Shown: positions 1-8,960 of the stretch, in pieces | Layout: each line of letters begins with the position of its first letter | Numbering within the stretch: the stretch's first letter is position 1 | NCBI RefSeq assembly: GCF_014650755.1 | Contig: NZ_BMVO01000008.1 | Coordinates: 171,721 to 235,720, forward strand | Reading direction: 5' to 3' | Length of the DNA: 64,000 bases | From: Streptomyces chryseus | GTDB lineage: Bacteria > Actinomycetota > Actinomycetes > Streptomycetales > Streptomycetaceae | The notes under the pieces: model-generated | Told to the model about the DNA's origin: nothing | Database searches by the model: none | What the model saw: only the letters and a program-made list of their open reading frames with translations | Translations under genes and position numbers: made by a program

Positions 1-427
1 CCGGGTGGTTTATCGGTTCCGCAGCGACCCTTTGGTGTAAGGTGCCCCCTCCCCGCTGACGACCCACCTCAGGGTCGGGCCGCCGTCCCCCTTGCCGGGG
101 CGTGAACCGGCCGGAAGCGGTGAGCAGGGGCGATCACGTGCGGCCGGGCCCGGAGGCGTCCGGCTGTCGAGCCGTCACCAACCTATGGCGCGCACCCGCC
201 GCGGACGGCAGGCCGGTCCGGCGGGCCGGAAGTGCGCCGGGGGCGCACGGAGGCATTCCTTCGCACCGCTCGTGCGGAGGAATGCGCCGGTCGCCGGGTG
301 CCCGTCGCGGGCTGCCGGTGCCGGGTCCGCCGGTCACCGCCGTCCGTCGCCGGTGCCGCCTGCGGCGGGGTGGAGTCCCCGTGGCCCGCCCGGGGACAGC
401 GGCTGCTGGACGCGATAGCCTCCCCCC
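1..427. other. Left-edge region without a convincing gene
   Basis: No reading frame here has a plausible start, ribosome binding site and recognisable product; the frames that stay open read as low-complexity Arg/Pro/Gly/Ala translations typical of non-coding high-GC DNA. The one structured element is a strong hairpin at 253-285, listed separately. The segment probably holds the 3' flank of a gene outside the window and the promoter of the gene at 428. Confidence 0.5.
253..285. terminator. Strong hairpin, possible terminator
   Basis: Arms 253-266 and 272-285 pair over 14 positions (13 Watson-Crick and one G-U) around a five-base loop CGCTC. There is no U-tract, as is usual for Streptomyces terminators. 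It could end a transcript entering from the left edge, or be a 5' leader structure of the gene at 428. Confidence 0.45.
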
Positions 428-910
428 GTGGAGTTCGACACGTTCACCGATCTGCTCGACTACCCCATGTACCTGGTCACCGCCGCGACGGCGGACGAGC
501 GGGCGGGATGCCTGGTGGGGTTCGCCTCCCAGAGTTCGATCGACCCGCCCCGGTTCGTGGTGTGGCTGTCCAGGGCCAATCACACGTACCGCGTGGCACG
601 CCGGGCCTCGCATCTGGGCGTCCACCTGCTGCGGCGCGAGGACAAGGCGCCGGCCGCGCTGTTCGGCGGCGAGACGGGCGACAGCGTCGACAAGTTCGCG
701 CGCGCCGCGTGGCGGCCGGAGGCCGGCGGCACACCGGTGCTCGACGAAGCGTGCGCGTGGTTCGTCGGACGCGTACGTGAGCATTTCGACGGCGGGGACC
801 ACGTGGGTTTCCTGCTGGAGCCGGTGGCCTGCTCTCCGCGCCCGCACGGCCGTCCTCAGCTGCTCGCCTTCACCGACGTCACCGACCTGACGCCGGGCCA
901 TCCCGCCTGA
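428..910 (+). CDS. Flavin reductase-like FMN-binding split-barrel protein
   Basis: A 160-residue protein starting at GTG. The N-terminal half (MEFDTFTDLLDYPMYLVTAA, then a Gly-rich strand and a PPRFVVWLSRANHTYR-like segment) resembles the flavin reductase-like split-barrel fold that binds FMN and reduces or uses free flavin. Family members often supply reduced flavin to a monooxygenase, but none lies nearby, so the substrate is unknown. It is a single-gene unit convergent with the secreted nuclease at 1012. The start is uncertain because no strong Shine-Dalgarno precedes it. Confidence 0.72.
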   Translation: MEFDTFTDLLDYPMYLVTAATADERAGCLVGFASQSSIDPPRFVVWLSRANHTYRVARRASHLGVHLLRREDKAPAALFGGETGDSVDKFARAAWRPEAGGTPVLDEACAWFVGRVREHFDGGDHVGFLLEPVACSPRPHGRPQLLAFTDVTDLTPGHPA

Positions 911-1011
911 CCGCGCGCTTCCGGGCCGCAGCGAGGCGTGCCACGGGGGCGGTCCCGGCGGCCGGACCCACTGCATGGAGCGGGCCCGGCGGCCCCGGCG
1001 CGACGGCCGGA

Positions 1012-1836
1012 CTACCAGATGGACTCGACCCACTCGGGATGGTCGATGAACGGGTTCCTGTTGTGCTGGTAGGTGCTGAAGATGACCTCGTTGCGGCGCT
1101 GCTCGAACGCGTCCGGCGGGTCCTGCAGCGACCACTGCTTCAGGACGCTGAGGCGGCCGATCGCCGGCAGGGAGCCGTTGCCGACCCGGTCGTTGGGTTC
1201 GAGGTCGGCGTAGCCGTCGCCGCCGTCGTACCGTACCGCCATGTAGAGGATCATGCGGGCTACGTCGCCCTTGACGGCGTTGCGCGGCTCGAAGCTGTCG
1301 GCGTCGGTGTAGTTGCCCGTCGCGCCGGACACGGCGCCGCCGCCGTTGTCGAAGTCCTTGTTGCCGCGGATGCTGTTGACGGTGACGTCCTCGGGCCGCA
1401 GGTGGTGCAGGTCGGTGCCGGGGCCGGTGGAGGTGCCGAAGTCGCCGTGGGACTTGGCCCAGACGTGCTCGCGGTTCCAGTCGCCGGTGTTGCCGCCGTT
1501 GCGGGTCTTGGCGATGGACTTGCCCGTGTACAGCTCGATGACGTTGGCCGAGTTGGCGGGGTCCTGGTCGGTGTTCTTCAGCGCCGTCCAGACCTGGTCG
1601 TACGAGACGGTCGACTGCGAGCTGACGATCGTGTGCAGCGTGCTCTTGAGCGCGGCTCCGGTCTTGCCTGCCGCGGCCGCGTAGTAGGAGCCGGGGTCCG
1701 GGGCCGCGGCGACGGCGGTGGTCGCGTGGTCGGTGTTCACGGCGGGGCCGGCCTGCGTGGGGGATGCTGCGACCATGCCTATGGAGCCGGCCGCGACCAG
1801 GGCGGCGGCCCATCTCAGGCTGATACGACGGGACAT
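1012..1836 (-). CDS. Secreted endonuclease I family nuclease
   Basis: A 274-residue protein with an N-terminal Sec signal (basic MSRR, a hydrophobic run to about residue 29, cleavage near TQAG). The mature part matches the endonuclease I/EndA-NucM-BsnA family: NREHVWAKSHG carries the His-Me finger catalytic His, followed by the DLHHLRPED segment and a conserved NxxRGNKDF block. These enzymes degrade extracellular DNA or RNA with a divalent metal. It is monocistronic, with the isochorismatase-like gene 167 bases upstream on the same strand. The family assignment is strong; substrate preference is not readable. Confidence 0.88.
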   Translation of the reverse strand: MSRRISLRWAAALVAAGSIGMVAASPTQAGPAVNTDHATTAVAAAPDPGSYYAAAAGKTGAALKSTLHTIVSSQSTVSYDQVWTALKNTDQDPANSANVIELYTGKSIAKTRNGGNTGDWNREHVWAKSHGDFGTSTGPGTDLHHLRPEDVTVNSIRGNKDFDNGGGAVSGATGNYTDADSFEPRNAVKGDVARMILYMAVRYDGGDGYADLEPNDRVGNGSLPAIGRLSVLKQWSLQDPPDAFEQRRNEVIFSTYQHNRNPFIDHPEWVESIW

Positions 1837-2002
1837 GGGGATGGTGTCCTCTCATGGATGCCCGATGGGGCGGGCGATCACGACGGTGGTCGGACCCTTC
1901 CACGCCACGGGCAACTTCGGATGACATCCACGCAACAACCACAATTCAAGATCACAACTGTTCACAGTCGCTCACAGGACCTTGGCGTCGTCCGTCGCCG
2001 TG

Positions 2003-2599
2003 TCAGCGGACGGGCGGCGAGGGAAGGGCCGTGAAGGTGACGTCCGTGGCGCGAGGGACTATCTCGACCTCGTCGCCCAGAGCCCATTCGGCCACCCGCG
2101 AGACCGTGGCAGCCGGGACGGCGTCGCTGATGCCCGGCGCCGCCGGGATGTTCTGCGTGGCGTGGGCGTCGTGCGGCATGACGACCCGGAACCCGAGCGC
2201 CAGGGCCGTGCGGGCCGTGGCCAGTACGCACATCTCCGACATCATCCCGCAGACGGCCAGGGCCCGTACCCCCGCGTCCGTCAGGAGGTTCGCCAGCGAC
2301 GTCCCTTCGAAACCGTCGTCCTCGGCCTTGCGTATCACCACCTCCGTGGGTCCCGGCACGATCGGGTGGTGCAACTCCCACCCCGGCGTACGGGGCTCGT
2401 CGTCCGCTCCGGGCGCGCCGTCGTTCTGGACGTGGACGACGAGCGCCCCGCTCCGCCGCGCCCGTGCGATCAGGTCCGCCGTACGGTCCAGGAGGCGGGC
2501 CGCGTCGGGTACGGCTCCGTCACCGCGGACGAACGCCGACTGGACGTCCACAACGAGCAGGGCCTCTACGGGATTCACGTCATCGTTCATGCCCGCCAT
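2003..2599 (-). CDS. Isochorismatase-like cysteine hydrolase
   Basis: A 198-residue cytosolic protein of the isochorismatase-like superfamily. The triad is visible: Asp in LLVVDVQSAF near the N terminus, Lys in VVIRKAEDD, and the nucleophilic Cys in CGMMSEMCVLATA. Length fits the family. Members hydrolyse amides or enol ethers such as nicotinamide, carbamoylated amines and isochorismate; the substrate cannot be told. It begins 22 bases after the MMPL exporter stop on the same strand, so the two are probably co-transcribed. An alternative ATG lies three codons inside the chosen start. Confidence 0.85.
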   Translation of the reverse strand: MAGMNDDVNPVEALLVVDVQSAFVRGDGAVPDAARLLDRTADLIARARRSGALVVHVQNDGAPGADDEPRTPGWELHHPIVPGPTEVVIRKAEDDGFEGTSLANLLTDAGVRALAVCGMMSEMCVLATARTALALGFRVVMPHDAHATQNIPAAPGISDAVPAATVSRVAEWALGDEVEIVPRATDVTFTALPSPPVR

Positions 2600-2621
2600 G
2601 ATGGCGGCCGGCGCCGCGAGG

Positions 2622-4901
2622 TCACACCGGTTTTCGCACCGGCCCCGGCGCGGGCGGCGGCTCCCCCTCGGCGTTGACGTGCGGCAGCACCCGGTCCAGC
2701 CAACGGGGCGTCCACCAGGCGGCCTTGCCCAGCAGCGTCATCGCGGCGGGCACCAGCAGCAGGCGCACGACCGTGGCGTCGATGAGGACGCTGGCCGCCA
2801 GCCCGAGGCCGAGCATCTTCACCACGATGTTGTCGCTGACGATGAAGGCCGCGAACACACTGACCATGATCAGCGCCGCGCAGGTGATGACCCGCGCGGT
2901 GATCTCCAGCGCGTGCGCGACACTCGCCCCGGGGTCACCGGTGCGCAGCCACGCCTCGTGGACGCGGGACAGCAGGAAGATCTCGTAGTCCATGCTGAGA
3001 CCGAAGACGATGGCGAACATCATCATCGGTACGTAGCTCTCGATGGGCACCTCGCCCGAGACGCCGAGCGCGGGACCGCCCCAGCCCCACTGGAAGACCG
3101 CCACCACGACGCCGTAGGAGGCCGCGATCGACAGGACGTTGAGCACGGCCGCCTTGACCGCGACGAGCACGCCGCGGAAGACGACCAGGATGACGAGGAA
3201 CGCGAGACCGACGACCACGGCGATGATCAGCGGCAGCCGGCTGGAGACGATGTCGAGGAAGTCCACCTGGGCGGCGGTCGTGCCCGTCACGTACGTCTTG
3301 GCGTCGGTGCCGGAGACCGCCTGCGGCAGGACGTCGTCCACCAGACGGTTGACCAGTGCGGTGGTCCTCTCGTCCTGCGGAGCGGCCACCGAGTACGCCG
3401 TGCCGATCAGCACGTCGCCGTCCGAGGTGGGCTGGAGCGGGGTGATGACCGCGGCGTCGGGCACGTTGCTCAGGGCGCTCTTCGCCGCGTCGGCGAGCGA
3501 GGGCCGGTCGGCCTGCGGGACGGCGGACTGATCGATGACGAGCGTCATCGGGCCGTTCGAACCGGGCCCGAACGCCGACGACATCAGGTCGTAGGCGCGC
3601 CGGTCGGTGAACGACTTCGGGTCGGCCCCGTCGCCGATGTGCCCCAGCTGGATGAACAGCAGCGGAATCGCGAGGACGGCCAGGACCACGACGCCGGACG
3701 CCATGAACCACCACGGGCGGCGCTCCACCCGCTGGGCGTACCGGTGCCAGGTGCCGTGCGCCTCCTCGCCCGGCTCCGCGCCGGTCTCGGCGACGGGTCT
3801 GCGGACGCGGAGCTTGTCGATCCGCCGGCCGGCCAGCCCCAGCACGGCCGGGACGAGGGTGAGGGCGCCGAGCACGGCCGTGACCACGGTGACCGCCGCG
3901 GCGAGGCCCAGCTTCCCGATGAAGCCGATCCCGGAGACCCACAGGCCCGACAGGGCGATGACCACCGTGCAGCCGGAGACCAGTACGGCCCGGCCACTGG
4001 TCGCCGCCGCCATCCCGGCCGCCGTCACGGGATGCTGCCCGTTCATCAGGTTCTGGCGGTGGCGCGTGATGAGGAAGAGCGCGTAGTCGATGCCCACGCC
4101 GAGGCCGATCATCGTGGCGAGCGTCGGTGAGACGGTGGCGAAGGTGAACGCGGCGGCCAGGAAGCCGAGGAGGGCCAGTCCGCAGACCACGGCGATCAGC
4201 GCGGTCACCAGCGGAAGGCCCGCCGCGAGGACGCTGCCGAAGCCGATCAGGAGCACCACGATCGCCACCGCGAACCCGATGGCCTCGCTGGTGCGGTCGT
4301 CCGCCTCGGGCCGGGCCAGTTCGCCCAGCGGTCCGCCGTACTCGACCGTCACGTCGGCCGCGCGCAGCGGCTGCACCGCCTGGTCCACACCGTCGAGGTA
4401 GGAGGACCCCAGGGTGGAGGGCTGGACGTCGAACCGGACGGTGATGTACGCCGTCTTCCCGTCGCTGGAGTAGGGGCCGAAGTTCCGGCCGCCGGTGGGA
4501 GGGGTGGTGCCGGGCGCCGGCAGGGGGTTCTGGACGCTGAGCACGTGGGGCAGCTTCTCCAGGTCCGCCGCCACGGTCGCCATCTGACTGCTGACGCCGG
4601 TGAGCGCCTTCGGGGCGTGGAGCACGATCTGCGCGCCGTAACCTCCGGCGGCGGGGTCGTGCGCCCGCAGGACGTCGAGACCGTCCTGCGACTGGGAACC
4701 GGGCAGGGAGAAGTTGTCGGAGTACGAGCCGCCGTGCGACCGCTCCAGCACCTGCAGGCCGACGAGCGCGGCCAGCCAGAGCACGACGACGGTCACGCAG
4801 TGGCGGGCACACCACTCGCCGAGGCGCCGCAGCACGCCCCGGGAGCGCGGTGCGGCGGGGCGCTGCTCGGGGCTGTCGGCCGCCGAGTGGGACGATGGCA
4901 T
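2622..4901 (-). CDS. MMPL family transporter (RND superfamily)
   Basis: A 759-residue inner-membrane protein. The ATG at 4901 is chosen over an upstream in-frame start because GGGAGAA sits four bases before it. It has the MMPL layout: TM1 at about residues 28-45, a large extracytoplasmic loop, a helix bundle at 185-320, a second loop, and a final bundle at 545-720. Two GxGxDYxLFL-type helix motifs (GIGVDYALFL is close to LGVGIDYALFLITRH; the second is FGLSMDYEIFLLSR) carry the proton-relay Asp residues. MMPL proteins export lipids or secondary metabolites; the cargo is unknown. Confidence 0.93.
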   Translation of the reverse strand: MPSSHSAADSPEQRPAAPRSRGVLRRLGEWCARHCVTVVVLWLAALVGLQVLERSHGGSYSDNFSLPGSQSQDGLDVLRAHDPAAGGYGAQIVLHAPKALTGVSSQMATVAADLEKLPHVLSVQNPLPAPGTTPPTGGRNFGPYSSDGKTAYITVRFDVQPSTLGSSYLDGVDQAVQPLRAADVTVEYGGPLGELARPEADDRTSEAIGFAVAIVVLLIGFGSVLAAGLPLVTALIAVVCGLALLGFLAAAFTFATVSPTLATMIGLGVGIDYALFLITRHRQNLMNGQHPVTAAGMAAATSGRAVLVSGCTVVIALSGLWVSGIGFIGKLGLAAAVTVVTAVLGALTLVPAVLGLAGRRIDKLRVRRPVAETGAEPGEEAHGTWHRYAQRVERRPWWFMASGVVVLAVLAIPLLFIQLGHIGDGADPKSFTDRRAYDLMSSAFGPGSNGPMTLVIDQSAVPQADRPSLADAAKSALSNVPDAAVITPLQPTSDGDVLIGTAYSVAAPQDERTTALVNRLVDDVLPQAVSGTDAKTYVTGTTAAQVDFLDIVSSRLPLIIAVVVGLAFLVILVVFRGVLVAVKAAVLNVLSIAASYGVVVAVFQWGWGGPALGVSGEVPIESYVPMMMFAIVFGLSMDYEIFLLSRVHEAWLRTGDPGASVAHALEITARVITCAALIMVSVFAAFIVSDNIVVKMLGLGLAASVLIDATVVRLLLVPAAMTLLGKAAWWTPRWLDRVLPHVNAEGEPPPAPGPVRKPV

Positions 4902-5117
4902 ACGTTCTCCCGTCGACCGCCGTCGCTGCCGGCGCGGTCCGTGCCGCGTACGCGGCTCCTGGCGAGCGACGCACCGTACTGCCCACAGTGAAGACGCCAC
5001 CGGCCCGCGCGGCACGTCCGCCGGGGAGAACGGGTGACGCCCCGGCCGGCCCGCCGGGGAACCGTTCTCGTACGGGCCGCCGCCCACCGGTGAACGCCCG
5101 CCAGTGCACCCGTGCCG

Positions 5118-6326
5118 TCAGAGAACCGTCCCCTCGCGACCCGCGACGGCGGCGGCGAGCCCCCGGGTGCGGTAGCTGTCGGCGTCGAGGGTGACCACCT
5201 CGGCGTGATGGGCCAGGCGGTCGACCGCCGCCGACGCGATCCCCGCGTCACCGAAGACCTCCTCCCAGCGGCCGAACGGCCGGTCGCTGGTGACGATCAG
5301 CGAGGCCCGCTCGTAGCGGTGCGAGACGAGCTGGAAGAGGAGGTGGGGCGCCTCGTCGTCCAGGGGCGCGTAACCGACTTCGTCCACGATCAGCACCGGA
5401 TACTCGTCCAGCCGTGCGAACTCCTTCGCGAGGCGGCCCGCGGCCTTCGCCTCGCCGAGGCGGGCGGCCCACTCGGCCGCCGTGGCGAACAGCACCGGGT
5501 GTCCGGCCTGGCACGCCCGCAGGCCCAGCGCGACGGCCAGGTGTGTCTTACCGGTGCCGGGAGCGCCGAGAAGCACCACATTGCGGTGGCCGGCGACGAA
5601 GTCGGCCTTGCCCAGCCGGGCGAGGGTCTGCGGGCCCGGCGACCGCAGGAGACCGTCGTCGAACATCTCCAGGGTCTTGCGCGCGGGGAACCCGGCCGCC
5701 TCGATCCGCGCTTCGGCCGCGGAACCCGCTTCGTCCGGCGTGTGGTCCCGCTGCCGGGGCAGGACGACCGGTTGCGGCGCGGGGGCGGCCTGCCCCCGGT
5801 GCTCGTGCGAGGCCATGGGGCCGGACATGTAGGCGAGGATCGCCGCCGAGGCGATGAAGGCCATGTGGATCACGGTGCCCCAGAGCAGGTCGTGCTGGGG
5901 TGTGTGGTGGACGTCCACGAACATCTGCAGCAGGTGCACCGACGAGATGCCGACGATGGCGGTGGCCAGCTTCACCTTCAGGACGTTGGAGTTGACGTGC
6001 GAGAGCCACTCCGGCTGGTCGCGGTGGCCCTGGAGCCCGATCCGGGAGACGAAGGTCTCGTACCCTCCGACGATCACCATGATCAGCAGATTGGCGATCA
6101 TCACGACATCGACGAGTTTGAGGACGGCGAGCATGACATGGGTCTCGTCGGCCCGCCCGCTGACGACGTGGTCGATGAGATGCCACAACTCGTTGAAGAA
6201 CTTGTAGACGTAGACCCCCTGAGCGGCCACCAGACCGAAATACAGCGGGGCTTGGAGCCATCGGGTGGCGAACAGCGCGCAGCCGAGCGTCATCATGGTC
6301 GATGGGGATGTGACAGGGCGGGACAC
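5118..6326 (-). CDS. UPF0114 (YqhA-like) membrane domain fused to IstB-type AAA+ ATPase
   Basis: A 402-residue protein with GTG start behind GGAGG (four-base spacing). Residues 10-170 match the UPF0114/YqhA membrane family: RWLQAPLYFGL, then GGYETFVSRIGL, then LKVKLATAIVGISSVHLL. A linker at about 170-200 leads into an IstB-like ATPase, the IS21 transposition helper, from about 203 to the end, with Walker A GAPGTGKTH (Lys260), Walker B VLIVDEVGY (Asp315) and a sensor segment ending TSDRPFGRWEEVFG. The N-terminal domain normal for IstB is absent, as is any IstA transposase. The frame is continuous, so this is a true fusion or a mobile-element capture, not an evident frameshift. Confidence 0.85.
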   Translation of the reverse strand: MSRPVTSPSTMMTLGCALFATRWLQAPLYFGLVAAQGVYVYKFFNELWHLIDHVVSGRADETHVMLAVLKLVDVVMIANLLIMVIVGGYETFVSRIGLQGHRDQPEWLSHVNSNVLKVKLATAIVGISSVHLLQMFVDVHHTPQHDLLWGTVIHMAFIASAAILAYMSGPMASHEHRGQAAPAPQPVVLPRQRDHTPDEAGSAAEARIEAAGFPARKTLEMFDDGLLRSPGPQTLARLGKADFVAGHRNVVLLGAPGTGKTHLAVALGLRACQAGHPVLFATAAEWAARLGEAKAAGRLAKEFARLDEYPVLIVDEVGYAPLDDEAPHLLFQLVSHRYERASLIVTSDRPFGRWEEVFGDAGIASAAVDRLAHHAEVVTLDADSYRTRGLAAAVAGREGTVL

Positions 6327-6462
6327 AGAACCTCCGGCCGTGGGAGAGATTCGTATTCTTGTGGGCCACGGCCGAAAATCTGAATTGGCACCACCCGTTG
6401 GGGTTAATGGAATTCCAGTAGGACAGCCCGGGATGTGCGGGGAGCGGCGCCGTCAGTGCCCG

Positions 6463-7296
6463 TCACACCGGCTCGGGGGCGAAGGACATCAGCACGTCCT
6501 CGCCGGGCTGGACGACGGCGCAGCTGCCCTCGGGCAGTTCGTTCCACGCGCCCGGCAGGTCGCCCAGTGGCTCCGAGACGATGAGGCGCGTCTCGGGAGA
6601 GACGTCCTTGAGGAACGCGAGGTCGGGGTGGAGCGCCCGTACGGTGGCCTCGCGGGTGCTGTAGAACAGCGACCGCGACGGCTGCCGGCTCGAGTACCGG
6701 AACGCCCACAGTCGCTCACTGTCGGTCACCGCGATCGTCATCTGGAGCGGGAACTCCACCCCGTGCTCCCGGCCCATCCCCTCGACCAGCCCGGCCATCC
6801 GCGCGACGGCGCCCGGGGCGTCCTGGTCCAGGCCGAGGGTGATGGCCAGGTAGAACATCACCTCCGAGTCCGTCGAGCCTTCGAGCGAGGAGAACAGCGC
6901 CGGGTCGATGGCCATGGACAGGTCGCGCCGTATCCGGTGGAAGTCGGTGATGGCACCGTTGTGCATCCACATCCACCGGCCGTGCCGGAAGGGGTGGCAG
7001 TTCGTCTGCTGCACGGCCGTGCCGGTCGAGGCGCGTACGTGGGCGAAGAACAGCGGTGAGCGGACGTGGTCCGCGATCTCCTGAAGGTTGCGGTTGTTCC
7101 AGGCCGGGCCCGTGTCCCGGACGATGGCGGGCGTGCCGGCGCCGGATCCGTACCAGCCGATACCGAATCCGTCGCCGTTGGTCGTCTCCACGCCCAGCCG
7201 CGAATGGAGGCTCTGGTCGATCAAGGAGTGAGCGGGCTTGTACAGGATGTCACCGAGGAGAACGGGTGTTCCGGAGTAGGCAAGCCATCGGCACAT
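6463..7296 (-). CDS. Class II glutamine amidotransferase
   Basis: A 277-residue protein. The start at 7296 places Cys at position 2 (MCRWLAYSG), the N-terminal nucleophile of the Ntn-hydrolase fold, and GGGAG lies upstream. Conserved GATase_4/YafJ-like blocks follow: NGDGFGIGWYG, FFAHVRASTG, NCHPFRHGRWMWMHNGAITDF and STDSEVMFYL. The enzyme releases ammonia from glutamine or hydrolyses a gamma-glutamyl bond; the acceptor is unknown. It follows the L,D-transpeptidase (72-base gap), suggesting one transcript. Confidence 0.9.
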   Translation of the reverse strand: MCRWLAYSGTPVLLGDILYKPAHSLIDQSLHSRLGVETTNGDGFGIGWYGSGAGTPAIVRDTGPAWNNRNLQEIADHVRSPLFFAHVRASTGTAVQQTNCHPFRHGRWMWMHNGAITDFHRIRRDLSMAIDPALFSSLEGSTDSEVMFYLAITLGLDQDAPGAVARMAGLVEGMGREHGVEFPLQMTIAVTDSERLWAFRYSSRQPSRSLFYSTREATVRALHPDLAFLKDVSPETRLIVSEPLGDLPGAWNELPEGSCAVVQPGEDVLMSFAPEPV

Positions 7297-7367
7297 GGAG
7301 AGCACTCCCTGCCTCGACGCAGTTTCTCCTCGCGGGTGCCCCGCACGCTCGCCGGGAAACGGGTCGC

Positions 7368-8063
7368 TCAGGTGCCGGGCTTGCGCCCGTAGACGAAGAC
7401 GTCGTCGCCGTTGCGGAGCATGCTCCAGTACTTCGAGGCGTCCTTCTTGGTCATGTTCACGCACCCGTGTGAGCCGGGGGGCGCCCAGACGCTGATGCCG
7501 ACGGAGTGGAACGCCTGGCCGCCGTCGAAGAACTGGCTGTACGGCATCGGCACGTCGTAGATGCTGGAGACGTGGTCGATGTTGCGCCAGTAGATCTTCT
7601 TCGGACCGGTCCTGGTCTCGTACCCGTCGCGGCCGGTGCGCACAGGAACCGGTCCGTACTTCAGCTCCCTGCCGTCCTGGATCCAGCTGAGCTGGAGGGT
7701 CAGGTCGACGCAGGCGATGCGGCCCTTGTTCGTCGGGCACTTGCCGGCCCGGTTCGGGTTCGTCCCGACGGCCTTCTGCTTGTTCATGAGGTCCATGACG
7801 CCCCAGGTGACGGGGCCCGCGAATCCGGCGTTCGGACTGATCGAGTGCTTCGTCTGGAATGCTTGGATCGCCCTGCAGTCGGCTGCCGACTGCCGCCCGT
7901 CCACCGGGCGGCCGAGGAACTTCTCGACCTGCTTCTGATAGGCGCCGGTCTGTGTCGTGCACGAGGCGGCCTGGGCAGGCGTACTGCCCATGGCTACGGT
8001 GAGCGGGGCCACCAGCGCGGTAATTCCGGCTGCGACCATTCCTCTTCGGCGTATGTCCCTCAC
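7368..8063 (-). CDS. Secreted L,D-transpeptidase (YkuD) with peptidoglycan-binding domain
   Basis: A 231-residue protein with GTG start behind AAGGAGGGG. A signal peptide spans residues 1 to about 33 (RRRG, hydrophobic core, cleavage after AQA). Residues 35-100 resemble a peptidoglycan-binding 1 repeat (CRAIQAFQTKHSI). The C-terminal YkuD domain ends in the catalytic motif SHGCVNM with Cys201. Such enzymes make 3-3 cross-links in the wall, which are abundant in Actinobacteria. Confidence in the catalytic family is high. Confidence 0.92.
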   Translation of the reverse strand: MRDIRRRGMVAAGITALVAPLTVAMGSTPAQAASCTTQTGAYQKQVEKFLGRPVDGRQSAADCRAIQAFQTKHSISPNAGFAGPVTWGVMDLMNKQKAVGTNPNRAGKCPTNKGRIACVDLTLQLSWIQDGRELKYGPVPVRTGRDGYETRTGPKKIYWRNIDHVSSIYDVPMPYSQFFDGGQAFHSVGISVWAPPGSHGCVNMTKKDASKYWSMLRNGDDVFVYGRKPGT

Positions 8064-8263
8064 TGCTGCCCCTCCTTGTGCACCCGTGCGCTTCACGTTT
8101 CGCCTAATAGACGGCGGAAAAGCGGCCGCAGTTGCACGCGGAAAGGAGACAGTTCGGTAACCATGGCCGGGCTCGGCCAGACGGTCCGGCGCGGACGCTC
8201 GCACAGAACGACACAAACGCGACACCGCCGTCTCGTCTTGGCGGCGTGACGGGACGGGGGCGT

Positions 8264-8671
8264 TCAGTTCGGCGGCTCGGTGACGGTGGCGGGCACCAGG
8301 GCCCAGACGTGCTTGCCGTCCGCGTGCGTCTCGACGCCCCATCGGGAGGCCAGTCGGTCCAGTATGTGCAGCCCGAACCCGCCCGCTGCGGCCTCGGGGT
8401 CGGGAACGCGGGGTTCGGGCGGGTTCGGACTGGCGTCACGGACGGTCAGGCGGACGCCTTCCGAGGTCGGGTCGAGCCGGAGCCAGGCGTCCGTACCGGC
8501 GTGCCGATGGGCGTTGGTGACCAGCTCGGAGACGAGGAGAACCACGACCTCGACGCGTTCGGGCGGCCAGCTCCACGACTCCAGCGCCTCCCGGGCGAGA
8601 TCCCGGGCGTGACCGAAGGCGCCCGGCCCCTGGGCGATGCACCAGCCATGGCCGGCGGCGGCGTCAGACAT
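8264..8671 (-). CDS. RsbW-like ATP-binding anti-sigma/serine kinase
   Basis: A 135-residue HATPase_c protein. The N-box is in LLVSELVTNAHRHAG, followed by RLTVRDASP and a G-rich GGFGLHILDRLASRWG. This is the single-domain kinase type that binds a sigma factor or phosphorylates a STAS antagonist. It is divergent from the Mrr-like gene and separated from the sigma gene at 9840, so its partner is not set by operon structure. Streptomyces has many such paralogues, so role assignment stays general. Confidence 0.88.
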   Translation of the reverse strand: MSDAAAGHGWCIAQGPGAFGHARDLAREALESWSWPPERVEVVVLLVSELVTNAHRHAGTDAWLRLDPTSEGVRLTVRDASPNPPEPRVPDPEAAAGGFGLHILDRLASRWGVETHADGKHVWALVPATVTEPPN

Positions 8672-8960
8672 CGCTCTCGCATGTCCGTCTGGAAGTGATC
8701 ACGCCCATGGGCCCCTCGGCCGAACTCGGATTGTCGGTCAAAGGCTACGGGATCGACGGCTGATCCCGTCAGGTTCTCGCGGCGCCCACCTCACACCCGC
8801 CTTTCGCCGCCCCTTTCCCCGGCTCCCTTGCCCCTGCCGCCTCGCCAACTCGCCCGCGCCCGGGGGCGGTCGGGCGTCCGACTGTTGAAACGGGCGGGCC
8901 GGGGCACACGGCAGCCATGAATGATCTTCACATCGGCGCAACCAGGGGGGACCGTCGCAT

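Noticed and set aside
1854..4130. A 758-residue plus-strand open frame
   Set aside because: Shadow of the isochorismatase-like and MMPL genes; His/Arg/Gly-rich translation without domains.
5118..5730. An IS21-family insertion sequence
   Set aside because: Only an IstB-like ATPase segment is present, fused to another domain. No istA, no terminal inverted repeats and no target duplication were seen.
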